A stretch of 64,000 nucleotides of DNA from Nageia nagi (lineage: Eukaryota; Pinophyta), in contig JBITNC010000001.1 in NCBI GenBank assembly GCA_050084985.1, forward strand, positions 14,446,001 through 14,510,000. Reading direction: 5' to 3'. This document shows positions 49,800 to 59,799 of the stretch, piece after piece (position 1 is the stretch's first letter; every line of letters begins with the position of its first letter). The notes beneath the pieces are model-generated. The model saw only the letters and a program-made list of their open reading frames with translations. It did no database searches and was not told the DNA's origin. The translations under genes and the position numbers were made by a program.

Positions 49800-50260
49800 A
49801 TTTATTTAGGACTTGGAGAAACATTAGTTGAAAATAGAACTTAGATTTGTAAATAGATTTTTTCATTCTTTAGTTCAATTAAAGGCTCTAAAATTATGGG
49901 AGGAACTAGATGTATAGAGTAGCATCGATCGATGGATGGAGAATACTAAATAATTTTTGGAGTAGTCATTTTTTGAAAAACAAATTTTAGACCTACAAAT
50001 AATAAGTGACTTGGCCTAGGAAGCAGTATCAATATTCTTGCATGATGGAATATTGGAGAGCATGTTAATGAGCTTCATAGTAAATATAGTCAAATTACAA
50101 GCATATCCTATTTTTTCATAAGTAGATAATCAAGATCTAAAGGATCTATATAAGAAATTACAGTCTCTAATTCCTTGATATTTAATTCCACCACTAAAAA
50201 TCTTGCCAAAGGATCCATCTAGGAAAGCAAGTGGAAGTGGCTAATAAGGGTCCTATTCTT
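49800..50260 (+). pseudogene. probable C-terminal part of the E1 accessory frame
   Basis: Plus frame with stops: RWMENTK.FLE.SFFEKQI, SIFLHDGILESMLMSFIVNI, QDLKDLYKKLQSLIP, IPPLKILPKDPSRKASGSG. It lies directly before the 3' LTR and uses the same helical, charged style as 42660-43130. I infer that it is the separated end of the accessory protein; the join cannot be proved from the window. Confidence 0.4.
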
Positions 50261-50293
50261 CAATAGGCCAAATACCCTGAGAGTCATCAAAAG

Positions 50294-52110
50294 ACTTATT
50301 CTTTCATAATTACACTCTATAAGGAGGGTAACATTCTGCTATTTCTTCATTCTTCCATTCTTTTATTGTTTATTAATAATATTGATGCTTTTAATTCATG
50401 TTTCTTACTCCCTTTCATTCATTTGTAAGTATTGTAATGAGTGTATAGTATTTATACCTAGTCATTTTTATCAAATTTATTTAATTCTATTAAACTCCAA
50501 GTACTATTAATATTTTTGGGTTGCAGTTAATTTGTATGATAACTCAAACTATTATTTTGTTAATAGGAATGTGTTATTATGTAAATAAGTCTCATATATT
50601 TTTTTCATCATAGGTTGGTCTTCACTAGTGATTGTGCATAGGTGTGAGGCCAAAAGTTAGTTTTATTTTGTCTAAGTCATGTCCAAGAGGTAACCTAACA
50701 TGTAAGGGAAGTAATTGTCCAAGTTCTAGTCTGGCTCTTATAGGAGTTCAAGTCTATAAAATTGAAGTTCTATAGACCTAGGTACTCTTTCTAGGTAGTA
50801 TTGTAAATATGAGTCATTATTAAATCAAATCAATCAATAGGTAATGTTTTAGAGCCCATGGATTTTTAGAGAAAAAAATGTACCATAAATCAAAAATAAA
50901 TGGGAAATAAGTTAATCCATCAATGAGTTTTACATAAGTAATAAGAAATGGGAGATGTTCCAATGAGTTTATTCTATATATCCTACCAATTTTGAGCAAT
51001 GGCATCATACCTTTTGTTGAAAATCATTTGGTGATAAGACAAATCCTAGTCAATCAATAGACCTCACCAAAGCATGTAAGACCTGCTAAGCTAAAAAGAG
51101 AACTATGAGATAGGGGAACAACTTATTCCACTTAATCAAGAGTGTTTTACCCTCAAGGATCTATCAATGTGTTGACTTTGACTCATTTTCATATTATAGT
51201 AGCAATTCTTTCATAGGTTTTAATGTTATATCTTTAATTTCCCTTATAGTTTACATAACCTAGAGCTATAGTGATCTTCATAAATGATTGTAGAGAGTTA
51301 GATAGTTCTCAATAGAGAAAAAAAGATAAACCATACCAATCAAGCTAGTAGACCATACCTTGATAAATCAACTATAGTTGGAACAAGGTACAATCAAAGA
51401 AAAATTTGATAGATTGACACTGAGAAGGTATAGAGATTTAGAGTCCACAAATTGTACTAAGTCACTATGCAATATAGCATAATTATAAATTAAAATTCAA
51501 TATTTGTAAATAATTCTTTATTTTTATTTTTACTCAATAAGGTAATTAAGGGTATTCATGGTGGACAACCACACATTTGTAAATATATTCTTATAAATAG
51601 TGGACTATTCAAGGTCAAAAAGGTTGGACATTTTAGCAAAGTTGACCAATGTAAGATCTACTTTCATATATGATAATGTAGTACTTTGATATTTTTCCCT
51701 TTGTAATTTATGGTTGTTATCCTTCTTTATGATTATTATGTATAAAGTTTAGTTCTAGATTGTGGCTATGTATTACAACAATGAGACCCCAAGGGTAAGA
51801 TAGTCTTTCTATTCTTAATCTTGGCAATGGATTACTACCTATGTGGTAATGCTTGGGTTAATTAGTTTTAGCTTGTTATAGTAGTTTATATTTTCATATC
51901 TTTCCTAATACTCTTCCCCTCTTTTATCTCTTTCCACTTACTCTTAACCTTTTTCATAGATAAGAACTGACATATAACCTAAAGATTGAGTAGAAAATCC
52001 CCCACAAGTGCATTGTCCCATCATATTTTGCTCTTTCAAGAACCCTAATATTTCAAGAAATGGAGAACTAGACCATACCAAACCTCAAGGTTACATTATA
52101 CTGATCAATG
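50294..52110 (+). repeat. E1 3' LTR (carries the empty G1 target site)
   Basis: Aligns with 3795-4531 joined to 10556-11635. CCTAG at 51045-51049 is uninterrupted where the 5' LTR contains G1. It ends GATCAATG and is followed by AAGCC, the presumed duplication in copia gag. Confidence 0.85.
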
Positions 52111-52849
52111 AAGCCATGGTATCCAATTAAAGAGGAAAAAAACCTTTTTGGTAGAAAGGTAAATGAAAAACTTTCTAGTAGTCCAATGATAAGCAACCAA
52201 ATACTTTTATGATTTATGGTAAGAAAGGGAATGAAACAAGATTATTGGTACAATTATTTTGCTCAAGGATATTTAAGTAGTGATAATCCAAAATAAAAAG
52301 GAAAAAACCCTTAGAATTAGGGTGAGTGAAAACAAATATGAATATAATGAAGACAATAATATGATAATGTTGTAAATGATTTTGATCAAGTGAATGAAGA
52401 TGTTAGTGATCTCATGTTTATTCATCAAGAGACCAATTTATTTTCATCCACTTAGTATGTTGATTTTGGTGCTTCCAATCAAATGGCTATCTAAAAGGAT
52501 TAGTTTTCTTCCTTGGATGATAATGCAAATCCTATTCAAGTTTGATTGGATGATGACTCATCCCATGACATTGAAGGCAAGGGTAATAATCATGTTCAAC
52601 TTGGAAAGAACAACTATCAGCTTAAAGAGGTATTGCATGTACCAAGGTTCACAAAGAACCTCCTGTTATTTAGCCATATGTTAGATAAAAATATGAAGGT
52701 GGAGTATGATAATGTGAAAGGAGAATATATTTGCTTCATTTGTAATAAATCCAAAGGATACTGAATAATAGAAAAAGCAAAAGAAGTTGGGATAATTTTT
52801 TTCTTAATGTTACAGCTTCCAACAATCAGGATCTTAGTGTTCATGTCAT
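52111..52849 (+). pseudogene. copia Gag end and protease
   Basis: The continuation of the copia gag broken at 3795. GKKGNETR (~52220) with Phe/Tyr around it is a worn zinc knuckle (usual CFYCGKKGHxxxxC). The protease active-site segment YVDFGASNQMA follows at ~52455, with Asp-Phe-Gly in place of Asp-Ser-Gly and a TAG just before it where Trp is usual. Then HVPRFTKNLLLFSHMLDKN, the protease/integrase linker typical of copia (VPxLxxNLLSVxQLxxxG). Confidence 0.75.
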
Positions 52850-53770
52850 ATATGTCACCATTCTTTGGCATTGAATATTCTAATATATGAATCTAAATTC
52901 TATACTCACTCTACAAAAGATAAATATGGTAAATGGTCTTTCGTGTTTACTTCTCCTACTAGTGTTTGTTCTACTTGCATAGTAGGAAAACAACACAAAA
53001 TTCCATTTGATGATACCATGCATTATGCTAAAGGACCTCTTGATGTAATCTATACCTATCTATGTAGACCAATTTGGGCTAGTATTTTTGGTCTTAGATA
53101 CTTCATGTTATTTGTTGATGATTAGTCTATAAATATGTGGGTGTATTTCCTAAACACAATGGACTAGATATTTTCCTACTTTAAGGAATTCAATCCACTC
53201 TTAGATAAAAAAAATTGCTCATCATATCCATGTACTTTTCTCATATTGAGGGGGGCAATACCTTTCAAATGAGTTTTTTGCATTCTTAAAGCAACATGGA
53301 ATTCGATGATTGTTGACCACATCTTACACAAAATAGCAATATGAATTTTGTGAAAGGAGAAATTGAACCATTATGTAAATGAAAAAGAGCATGTTGAAAG
53401 ATACCAAAATGGATGGAATATTTTGGGCTCAAGGAGTGAACTTTCCATATATATATTGAATAGGGTACCCATAAAAGCTCTTGATATGATGACACTTAAA
53501 GAAGCATCATCAATAGAGTGACCCAATATCTCACATATTTGAGTATTTGGTTGTACTTCCTACATACACATTCCTAAGGAGAAAAAGAGCAAGATTGATA
53601 AAATATCAAGGAGGTGCATTCTTCTTGGGTATGATAGTGAATCTAAATCCTATAGAATTATGGATCCTACTACTCAAAATACTTATATCAGTAAAGATGT
53701 AATCTTTTATGAGACTTTTAGGTCTTCAACTAGTCCACCTGTAGAGAAACCTAAACTTAACAATTGTCCA
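52850..53770 (+). pseudogene. copia integrase
   Basis: VCSTCIVGKQHKIPFDD (Cys-Cys end of the zinc part), then YAKGPLDVIYTYLCRPIW, where the first catalytic Asp (HTDLCGP) has become Tyr, and FGLRYFMLFVDD with a TAG after it. Further on: QHGIR, then ISHI.VFGCTSYIHIPKEKK, KIDKISRRCILLGYDSESKS, YRIMDPTTQNTYISKDVIF, the conserved copia integrase C-terminus. The middle part is frameshifted. Inactive. Confidence 0.82.
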
Positions 53771-54029
53771 TAATCAATTATGATGATAAGGATGATGAGA
53801 TAAACTCCAGATGTAAATTTACCACCTAAAATACCTAAGTGGTACCAAAATACATTGTATGATTCAAACTTGAGTGCTCCACTAGAAACTTCAACTTCTA
53901 GAGTAAGAACATGAAGCATGACTTTTGAAGAAGTGAAATTGGTACTAATGAGCATAATTGTGAATACACCTAAACATAAAATGGTTTGTGAAGATATTGA
54001 GATACCACATAGGAATTCATCCATGTAGG
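53771..54029 (+). other. copia integrase-RT linker
   Basis: Stop-interrupted acidic linker typical between integrase and RT. No domain. Confidence 0.45.
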
Positions 54030-54829
54030 CTAAGTATGATGCATTGATGAAAAATGGTACATGGAAGTTGGTATATCTTTCACTAGGGAAGAAGGCCATT
54101 GGATGCAAATGGGTGTTCAAAACCAAGTACAAATATAATGGTACATTCCATAAGCATAACACTCAACTCATTTCCAAATGATATTCTCAATAAGAAGGTA
54201 TCAATTATGAGGATAATTCTGCTCCCATATCCAAGATTAACATGATTAGATTTGCTTTTGCAATGGCAACATAATTTGGATAGAAATTACACTAGATGGA
54301 TGTGAATATCTCCTTCCTAAATGGATACTTAGAGGAAGAATTCTACATGCACCAACCTAAAGGATTTGTAATTAATCTAGGAAAAATAAAAATGTGTATA
54401 TTGATCAAGACTTTATATGGCTTGAAATAGGATACATGAACTTGGCACATGAAAATTGATTCCCACCTACTACAACATGATTTCAATAAGAGTTCGTATG
54501 ATCCTAACCTCTACCTTCAACAACATGGGGGAAATATTTCCTTAGTTGTAGTTTATGTCAATGATCTAGTTATCACAAGAAACATTGAGTAATTGATCAT
54601 AACTTGCAAATATTATCTTAAATAATTATTTGATGTGATTGATCTTGCTTTACTTCACTATTGACTTGGATTGGAAGTATAGCAGATGTAGGACTAGATA
54701 TTTATTTCACATATGAAGTACACCAAGAAGCTATTGGAGGAATTTAGGATGACATAATGTGATATATTTCCATGTTAATTGAACCTAGTTTACATTTATT
54801 ACACCATAATTATTCTCCATTGGTAAATT
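54030..54829 (+). pseudogene. copia reverse transcriptase
   Basis: YDALMKNGTWKLVYLSLGKK, AIGCKWVFKTKYKYNGTFHK, then the INYEDNSAPISKINMIRFAF region, MDVNISFLNGYLEEEFYMHQ (usual MDVKxAFLNGxLxEEVYM), PKGFVINLGKIK, LIKTLYGLK, and VVVYVNDLVITRNIE, where the YVDD box has become YVND. These are the standard copia RT blocks in order. It has several TAG/TAA stops. Confidence 0.86.
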
Positions 54830-55470
54830 TAACTCTCTACCATCAATTGATTGGAGGGTTAATTTACCTAGCATACACTAGGTCAGCTATTTTCTATGCC
54901 ATTAGCTATCTTTCAAGATTTATGCATGAACCAAATAAACCCCACTAGATCATGTTAAAGCATGTTTTGAGGTACATCCATGGTACTGATGATTATGGCC
55001 TAGAGTACAAGAAGAATGATAAGTTCATCTTGTCTAGATACATTGATGCATATTATGGAGGATCCTTGGATGATAGAATATGTTTTCTTCCTTAGATTTG
55101 GACCAATTTCATGGGGTAGTAAGAGTAAAAACATCACATCCAAGTCTATCATAGAGTCAAAGTATTATGCTTTAGGATATGTTATTTGTGAAGTAGTATG
55201 GTTATGTTGTATTTTGATAGATATTAGAATTCCATAAAAATAAGCCATAGTTCAACATTACGATTATCAAGGTGTATTAAAACTAGTTCAAAATCCTTGT
55301 TTTCATGAGTGTACCAAACACATTGAGATATAGGTGTACTTCATTTAGGATCATGTTTCACTACACAACATTTAGCTCCAATACATTTCCAAAAAGGAGC
55401 AAATTGTAGATAACTTTACCAAAGCTCTTGATAGTAGAAAGTTTGAATATTTTTGAAGCTTACTCTCATG
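54830..55470 (+). pseudogene. copia RNase H
   Basis: HQLIGGLIYLAYTRSAIFYA, ISYLSRFMHEPNKPH, MLKHVLRYIHGTDDYGLEYK, YIDAYYGGSLDDRI (Asp of the YxDADxAG motif partly kept), SIIESKYYALGYVICEVVWL (ESEYxAL-like Glu), HIEI.VYFI.DHVSLHN, then QIVDNFTKALDSRKFEYF at the end. Frame changes occur near 55090 and 55240. Confidence 0.82.
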
Positions 55471-55493
55471 TTTGTTGAAGACTAATGTATTAT

Positions 55494-55498
55494 GGGGG
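55494..55498 (+). promoter_or_regulatory. copia polypurine tract
   Basis: A GGGGG run within TATTATGGGGGTATTAG directly before the 3' LTR. Confidence 0.6.
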
Positions 55499-55704
55499 TA
55501 TTAGAAATAATACATTAGATAGTAATAGATACTTTAGGTATCTATACCTTTAATAAATACATTAATATTTATAGTAATATTTTATATTTTATATATTAAG
55601 GTTTATGGGTAATTTAGTTATCTCTACGGGAATGTAACTCCCACTTATGTATTATATTTAAACCCTTCTCATTAATGGACTACATCTATTCTGACTTCTC
55701 TCTA
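55499..55704 (+). repeat. 3' LTR of the copia element
   Basis: Partner of 2391-2595. Followed by ATAAT (55705-55709), identical to the five bases before the 5' LTR. Confidence 0.85.
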
Positions 55705-55709
55705 ATAAT

Positions 55710-56110
55710 CACATTGTTTCTAGTTGTACATCCCATCATTTATAAATATATGATTCATATACTTAATACCAATTTGATGTGTAATGTACTTACTAATAAT
55801 TGAGACTAAAACATATTATTGTGTAAGTCAATGGTTATGGTTAAATTACATTGATTAGTAGGAGTTATTGAACCTATTTAAAGGTCACTCCTAGCCATCA
55901 TATGTAATATAGAGATTTAAGAAGATTATAATAATTATATTTGATTAGTGTTATGATATATTTTTATGGATTAACCATCCAACCATATTATTATGCTAAC
56001 TATTCTGTTGCATTTCTCTTTAATCATCACTTTGTGTGGAATTCTCTTAGTATTTTATTTTACAATTATATTATAATTATTTTTCACATCCTACTATCTT
56101 CTTTTATGAT
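55710..56110. other. AT-rich flank without recognised feature
   Basis: No coding motif seen. Probably part of the older copia copy whose tail follows. Confidence 0.4.
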
Positions 56111-56282
56111 AATATGAGTATAACTAAGTTAGCAAAAATTATTGTTTATTATAGTAGGTACAAATATTCTTATTTGAAATATCACTTAATAAGGAACAAG
56201 GTTCAAAATTAGCTTGTTAATGTGTTCACAAAAGATATTACTAAAGTAGGTTTTTGCATAATTATAGAGATAATATTGTGAT
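56111..56282 (+). pseudogene. Ty1/copia RNase H tail, second fragment
   Basis: One frame with a single TAG from the ATG at 56114: MSITKLAKIIVYYSRYKY, then YHLIRNKVQN, then LVNVFTKDITKVGF. This matches the copia RNase H end (NxSAIxLAKNPVxHxRxKHIxxxYHxIR, and xxDIFTKxL). A purine tract, AAGAAGGAGAATTTGGG, at ~56301 probably preceded its LTR. It is independent of the nested copia element and of the fragment at 566-671. Confidence 0.72.
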
Positions 56283-57098
56283 TACTCTTAGTATCAAGAA
56301 GGAGAATTTGGGAATGGTGATTCTAACAAAAAAGAAATAAGATAAATTCCTCACTTTTATACTTTAGTTTTATATATTGTAAATCAAGTAATAAAGGGGT
56401 CAAGTAAAAAAAAAAAAAAGAAATAAATTTAAAAATATGCTAAAATAAAGATTCCTTAAACTAATTAATATTATTATATATAATTTTTTTTTGGCTTGTG
56501 TGACATATATTCTCTTTGTTTTGATTTTTATACAGTAAATCATTACTACCTATTGATCCAAAAAATCCAATTTGGCTCTTTGTCTTGTAACAAAGTTGTG
56601 GGGGTTCCAAATTGATCCTCATAATGAAATAATCATACTTGGATGAATCAATTTTTAGTTGATTCAACTCTAGTTTTTGTTTATCAAGGATGATTCTTGG
56701 CAAGTCATTTTTAGGCAATGTTATGGACCATGATTTGTAGACAAAATCATAATCTACCAGATCAATTGGTAATTTGGGAACATCAAAGATAGATATTTTT
56801 CTATAGAATTATTTTTATTGTAAATGGCTCTTGTTTTGAAAATTCAAAACCCCAAATATTATAATCTCGTAATCTTCTATAGATGCGTCCCACAAATAGA
56901 TAAATGAATAAGATCTTCAATTTTTGGTGGTCCAATTCTTTAGTATTTAACCAACTAGATCATATTATTTCTACATAAAAGAATATAATTCATATGGTAT
57001 TTTATCTCTCATAGATTAGATGATGTTACCCATTCATTGTAGCTCTCCAAATTCAAAACCATGAGGTTTACTTCTCATAGAAAGAGATGTATACCCTT
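56283..57098 (-). other. minus-strand open frame of unknown origin
   Basis: From about 57050 to 56461 the minus strand reads as one frame with a few TAG/TAA codons: SYSFIYLWDASIEDYEII, then ISIFDVPKLPIDLVDYDFVY, KSWSITLPKNDLPRIILDK, YDYFIMRINLEPPQLCYKTK. I do not recognise it with confidence. The segment DLVDYDFVYKSW is faintly like the end of a plant F-box, and the following LP...P could fit F-box/DUF295 proteins, so a captured host-gene fragment is possible. Confidence 0.25.
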
Positions 57099-57949
57099 TG
57101 TAAACACCTAAAAATGTCCCCTTCTTAACTAGTAAACATTAAAATAATCATAACTCTTCGCAACTATATAAAATAGGTCTAAAAACCCTTTTATTGGATA
57201 GCTCCCATTGAGTACATGCAAAACGGGTGGTCACATGACTCTTTTTAGGTAAAATTGGCTATTAGGCGATCATTTTAATATTGTCACAAAGTTAAAAAAC
57301 CTAGTCGCTAGCGACCCAAGATAGTCATCGGTGTTTTGAGGTGATCGCTGGTGTTCGTATGGTAATCATCGGTGACTTTGTAACAGCCAAATAAGAAGCC
57401 AAAATAGTGAGAGAAAGTTGAAACATTTCAACTTTCCAAGATGATGTGGATAGAGGGGGTCAGTTATGACCTACGGTGGCTTTTCACTTCCTCTTACCAT
57501 CCTTTGAACATCCCATCCAAAATCTATAAATACAAGCTAATACAAAGCAAAAGAGAGAGAATCTTGACCCATCTTTGAAGTAGGGTAATGCTGCCAAAAT
57601 CTTGTGAACTCATACCTTTTATTGTTTTATGCTAGTTTCAATTCAATTCAAGTCATACATAGATGCTTTGATGTTATTATCTTTTATATGTGTGTAGGAT
57701 TTACAGGTTGTTCATATCAAGGAAAGAAGTAAGCAAATCAAAAACAATGAAGATCTAATACTCTTATTTTGGCAAATGGCATTTGTAAAAGTCCCTTCTA
57801 AGGGCAAATTGTAGTTTGAACTGAAAATCAATATCATTTTACAATTACAACATGTTTATCTATTTTACATAATTTGAGGTTCAGTGAAGATTTAAGAATA
57901 ATTTGTATTTCATGTTATTCTACATTCTAGCTTTATTTTCACTGCAACA
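57099..57949 (+). repeat. E5 5' LTR
   Basis: Begins TGTAAACACCTAAAAATGTC (compare the E3 LTR start) and ends CTGCAACA just before the primer site. Carries GTCGCTAGCGACCC- and CATCGGTGAC-like short motifs at 57300-57380. The partner LTR is not in the window. Confidence 0.75.
57535..57542 (+). promoter_or_regulatory. TATA box of the E5 LTR
   Basis: TATAAATA in the context AAATCTATAAATACAAGC, about 415 bp before the LTR end. Confidence 0.55.
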
Positions 57950-57952
57950 TTC

Positions 57953-57972
57953 TGGCGCTAGAAGGAGGGCCC
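57953..57972 (+). promoter_or_regulatory. E5 primer binding site
   Basis: TGGCGCTAGAAGGAGGGCCC, three bases after the LTR end, the classic Tat/Ogre-like form. The E3 site is a worn version of it. Confidence 0.8.
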
Positions 57973-59799
57973 CTTCCGTTATTGATAGGGAGGTTTTTTG
58001 TTTTAAAATGATTTTACCTTTCTGTTATCTAGTTTATTTGAATTTCTCCATATACTAACTTCAAGTTTTGCATTCTATGCATTTTAGGAATTCTATTGCA
58101 GAAATGCCAGTGACTGTAATCCGATGTCGGTAACTCAGAAGGAATGCCAGCATTTTATAAAGTAATCCAAACTAAATGCTAGTGACTGGAATCAAACATT
58201 GGTGACTCAGAATAAATGCCAGCGACCCCTGTCTAAATGCTAGTGACTCATACTCCAAGTCATTTTGTCTCTTTTTGTTATTCCTGAAAAATTAAAATAA
58301 AATACATAATGTATTGTTAAAATGAAAGAATACTTTTGAATGTGATTCCTTTGCCTAGAATGCATATAAGAATGGGTAGAAAAGGTTAAATGCATTTTTT
58401 TATTAATTTATTTTATTTTATTTTATGTAAAATGTTATGTATTTACTTTCATGTTTTGGGTGAAGGGTATGTACACATTAATACTTTTTATCTTGTCTAC
58501 TTATGCTCTCCCTTTTGATTCATGCGATCTAAGGTGACTAGAATAGACCAGATAAGAAGGAGTAATTAATTTTTCTTTTCTTTCACATTCACATTATCAT
58601 TAATTTGGCTAATTTACCCACACATAATGACCTCTTCCTAGTAAGAGGAGGTAATTTACTACACATAATACTTCCATAATTGGAAGGAGTAAATGAATCA
58701 CATTTAATTTGGAATGAACTTAAAGAAAATAAATCGGGTTTTTGGTAGCGTAAATCATATTAAAAGGTTAATGAATTGGAGGGATTCAAATACATTAAGT
58801 ACTTTCACTTAACAAAGTATGCTCTCACTTTTGTGCTCCAAACGATCCTAAGTGATCAGAAATAAGTTAAGTGAAAGAGGTAAAATTTATTTACATTTTA
58901 TTTAGAAACATACTTGACATTAACACTCTTAAAGAGGTCTACCCTTACCACTCCATTGTAGGTCGAAGGGAGGTGACTCTTGGAGGAGTAATTGAACCTC
59001 ACTTAATTAATTTATCTATACCTAATGGCTTTTTACTAAGTCTACTCTTACCACTCCATTGGAGGTCAAAGAGACATGTGACTAGTAAGAAGAGGGAATT
59101 TATCACATATAAAACTTCCATAGCTGGAAGGAGTTAATGAACATCATTAATAGGTTGGATAATGAATCGCATTATAATTAAAAAGAACAATGGGGTCTAT
59201 TAAGGTTAAGATTCACTTAAAATAAACTTTGATTGCATCACATTAAGATAAGATAAGTAAATGGACATGAATGTTTGGGAGGGTAGTATGCATAAATGTA
59301 TTTTACTTGTTTAAATGCACTTCATAAGGCCTTAAAGAAATAATTGAACATTAACGAGTTGGATGTCACTACCAACCATTAATTCTTACTTCTTTGCACC
59401 CACCAACATAACCACTTGAAGCCATAGAGCCAGTTACGCTTGGAGGTGATGACCAAGGTAACTTTCCTTTAGGTAGGAGTCAAAAAAGGAGACTCATCTA
59501 GAACCAAGCCAAAAGCCATAGAAACTTGGAAACATTAGAATTACCCAACCTACCTTGTTTAACACTTGACTAGTCAAAACAAACTAGGCAAATTAAAAAA
59601 GATTAAAAATGAACAATTCATATCGTTCATTTAACTTAGACATTAAAAATATGTGAAAAAGTTAAAGAAGATAATCACATCATTAAAAGTAGGTTTTGCA
59701 TATAGGCTATTTGTGCATTGAATTGTTTTCTTGAAAACATAATATAAAAAGATAAAAATAGAGTTTCTTTTTTACGATGCTTGTTTATAATATCTAAAA
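57973..59799 (+). other. E5 leader with repeated blocks
   Basis: Non-coding. 58100-58250 has two copies of a ~38-bp unit (ATGCCAGTGACTGTAATC and ATGCTAGTGACTGGAATC). 58915-58990 and 59038-59100 are two copies of a block with CTTACCACTCCATTG and GAGGTCAAAG. Two more related blocks near 58515-58580 and 58835-58890 carry GATCTAAGGTGACTAGAA and GATCCTAAGTGATCAGAA. Similar blocks occur in the E3 leader. It ends at the Gag ATG at 59800. Confidence 0.7.

Larger units (their letters stand above)
3795..52110 (+). mobile_element. E1: large Ty3/gypsy Tat-like retrotransposon with three nested insertions
   Basis: Two LTRs, each 1817 bp by my boundaries: 3795-4531 plus 10556-11635 on the left, and 50294-52110 on the right. 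Flanks AAGCA (3790-3794) and AAGCC (52111-52115) look like an eroded 5-bp target duplication in the copia gag. Without G1, E2 and E3 the element is about 20 kb, in the range of Ogre/Tat giants, although the 43.1-49.6 kb stretch may hold further inserts. Order seen: LTR, TGGCA-type primer site, gag, protease, RNase H (archaeal type), RT, RNase H, integrase, accessory frame, LTR. Confidence 0.8.
2391..55704 (+). mobile_element. Ty1/copia LTR retrotransposon, split by nested insertions
   Basis: This is the outermost recognisable element of the nest. Both LTRs are ~205 bp and share blocks such as GATACTTTAGGTATCTATAC and the CCCTTCTCATTAATGGA box. The five bases before the 5' LTR (2386-2390) and after the 3' LTR (55705-55709) are both ATAAT, a perfect target duplication. 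Order of parts is LTR, Met-initiator-like primer site, gag, protease, integrase, RT, RNase H, purine tract, LTR, which is the copia order with integrase before RT. The element's own DNA is only about 4.3 kb; the rest of the span is a 663-bp inverted-repeat element and the 48-kb E1 insertion. All coding parts carry stops and frameshifts. Confidence 0.88.

Noticed and set aside
50820-51008. Minus-strand 62-codon ORF
   Set aside because: It lies in the E1 3' LTR, has no motif, and is disrupted in the 5' LTR copy.
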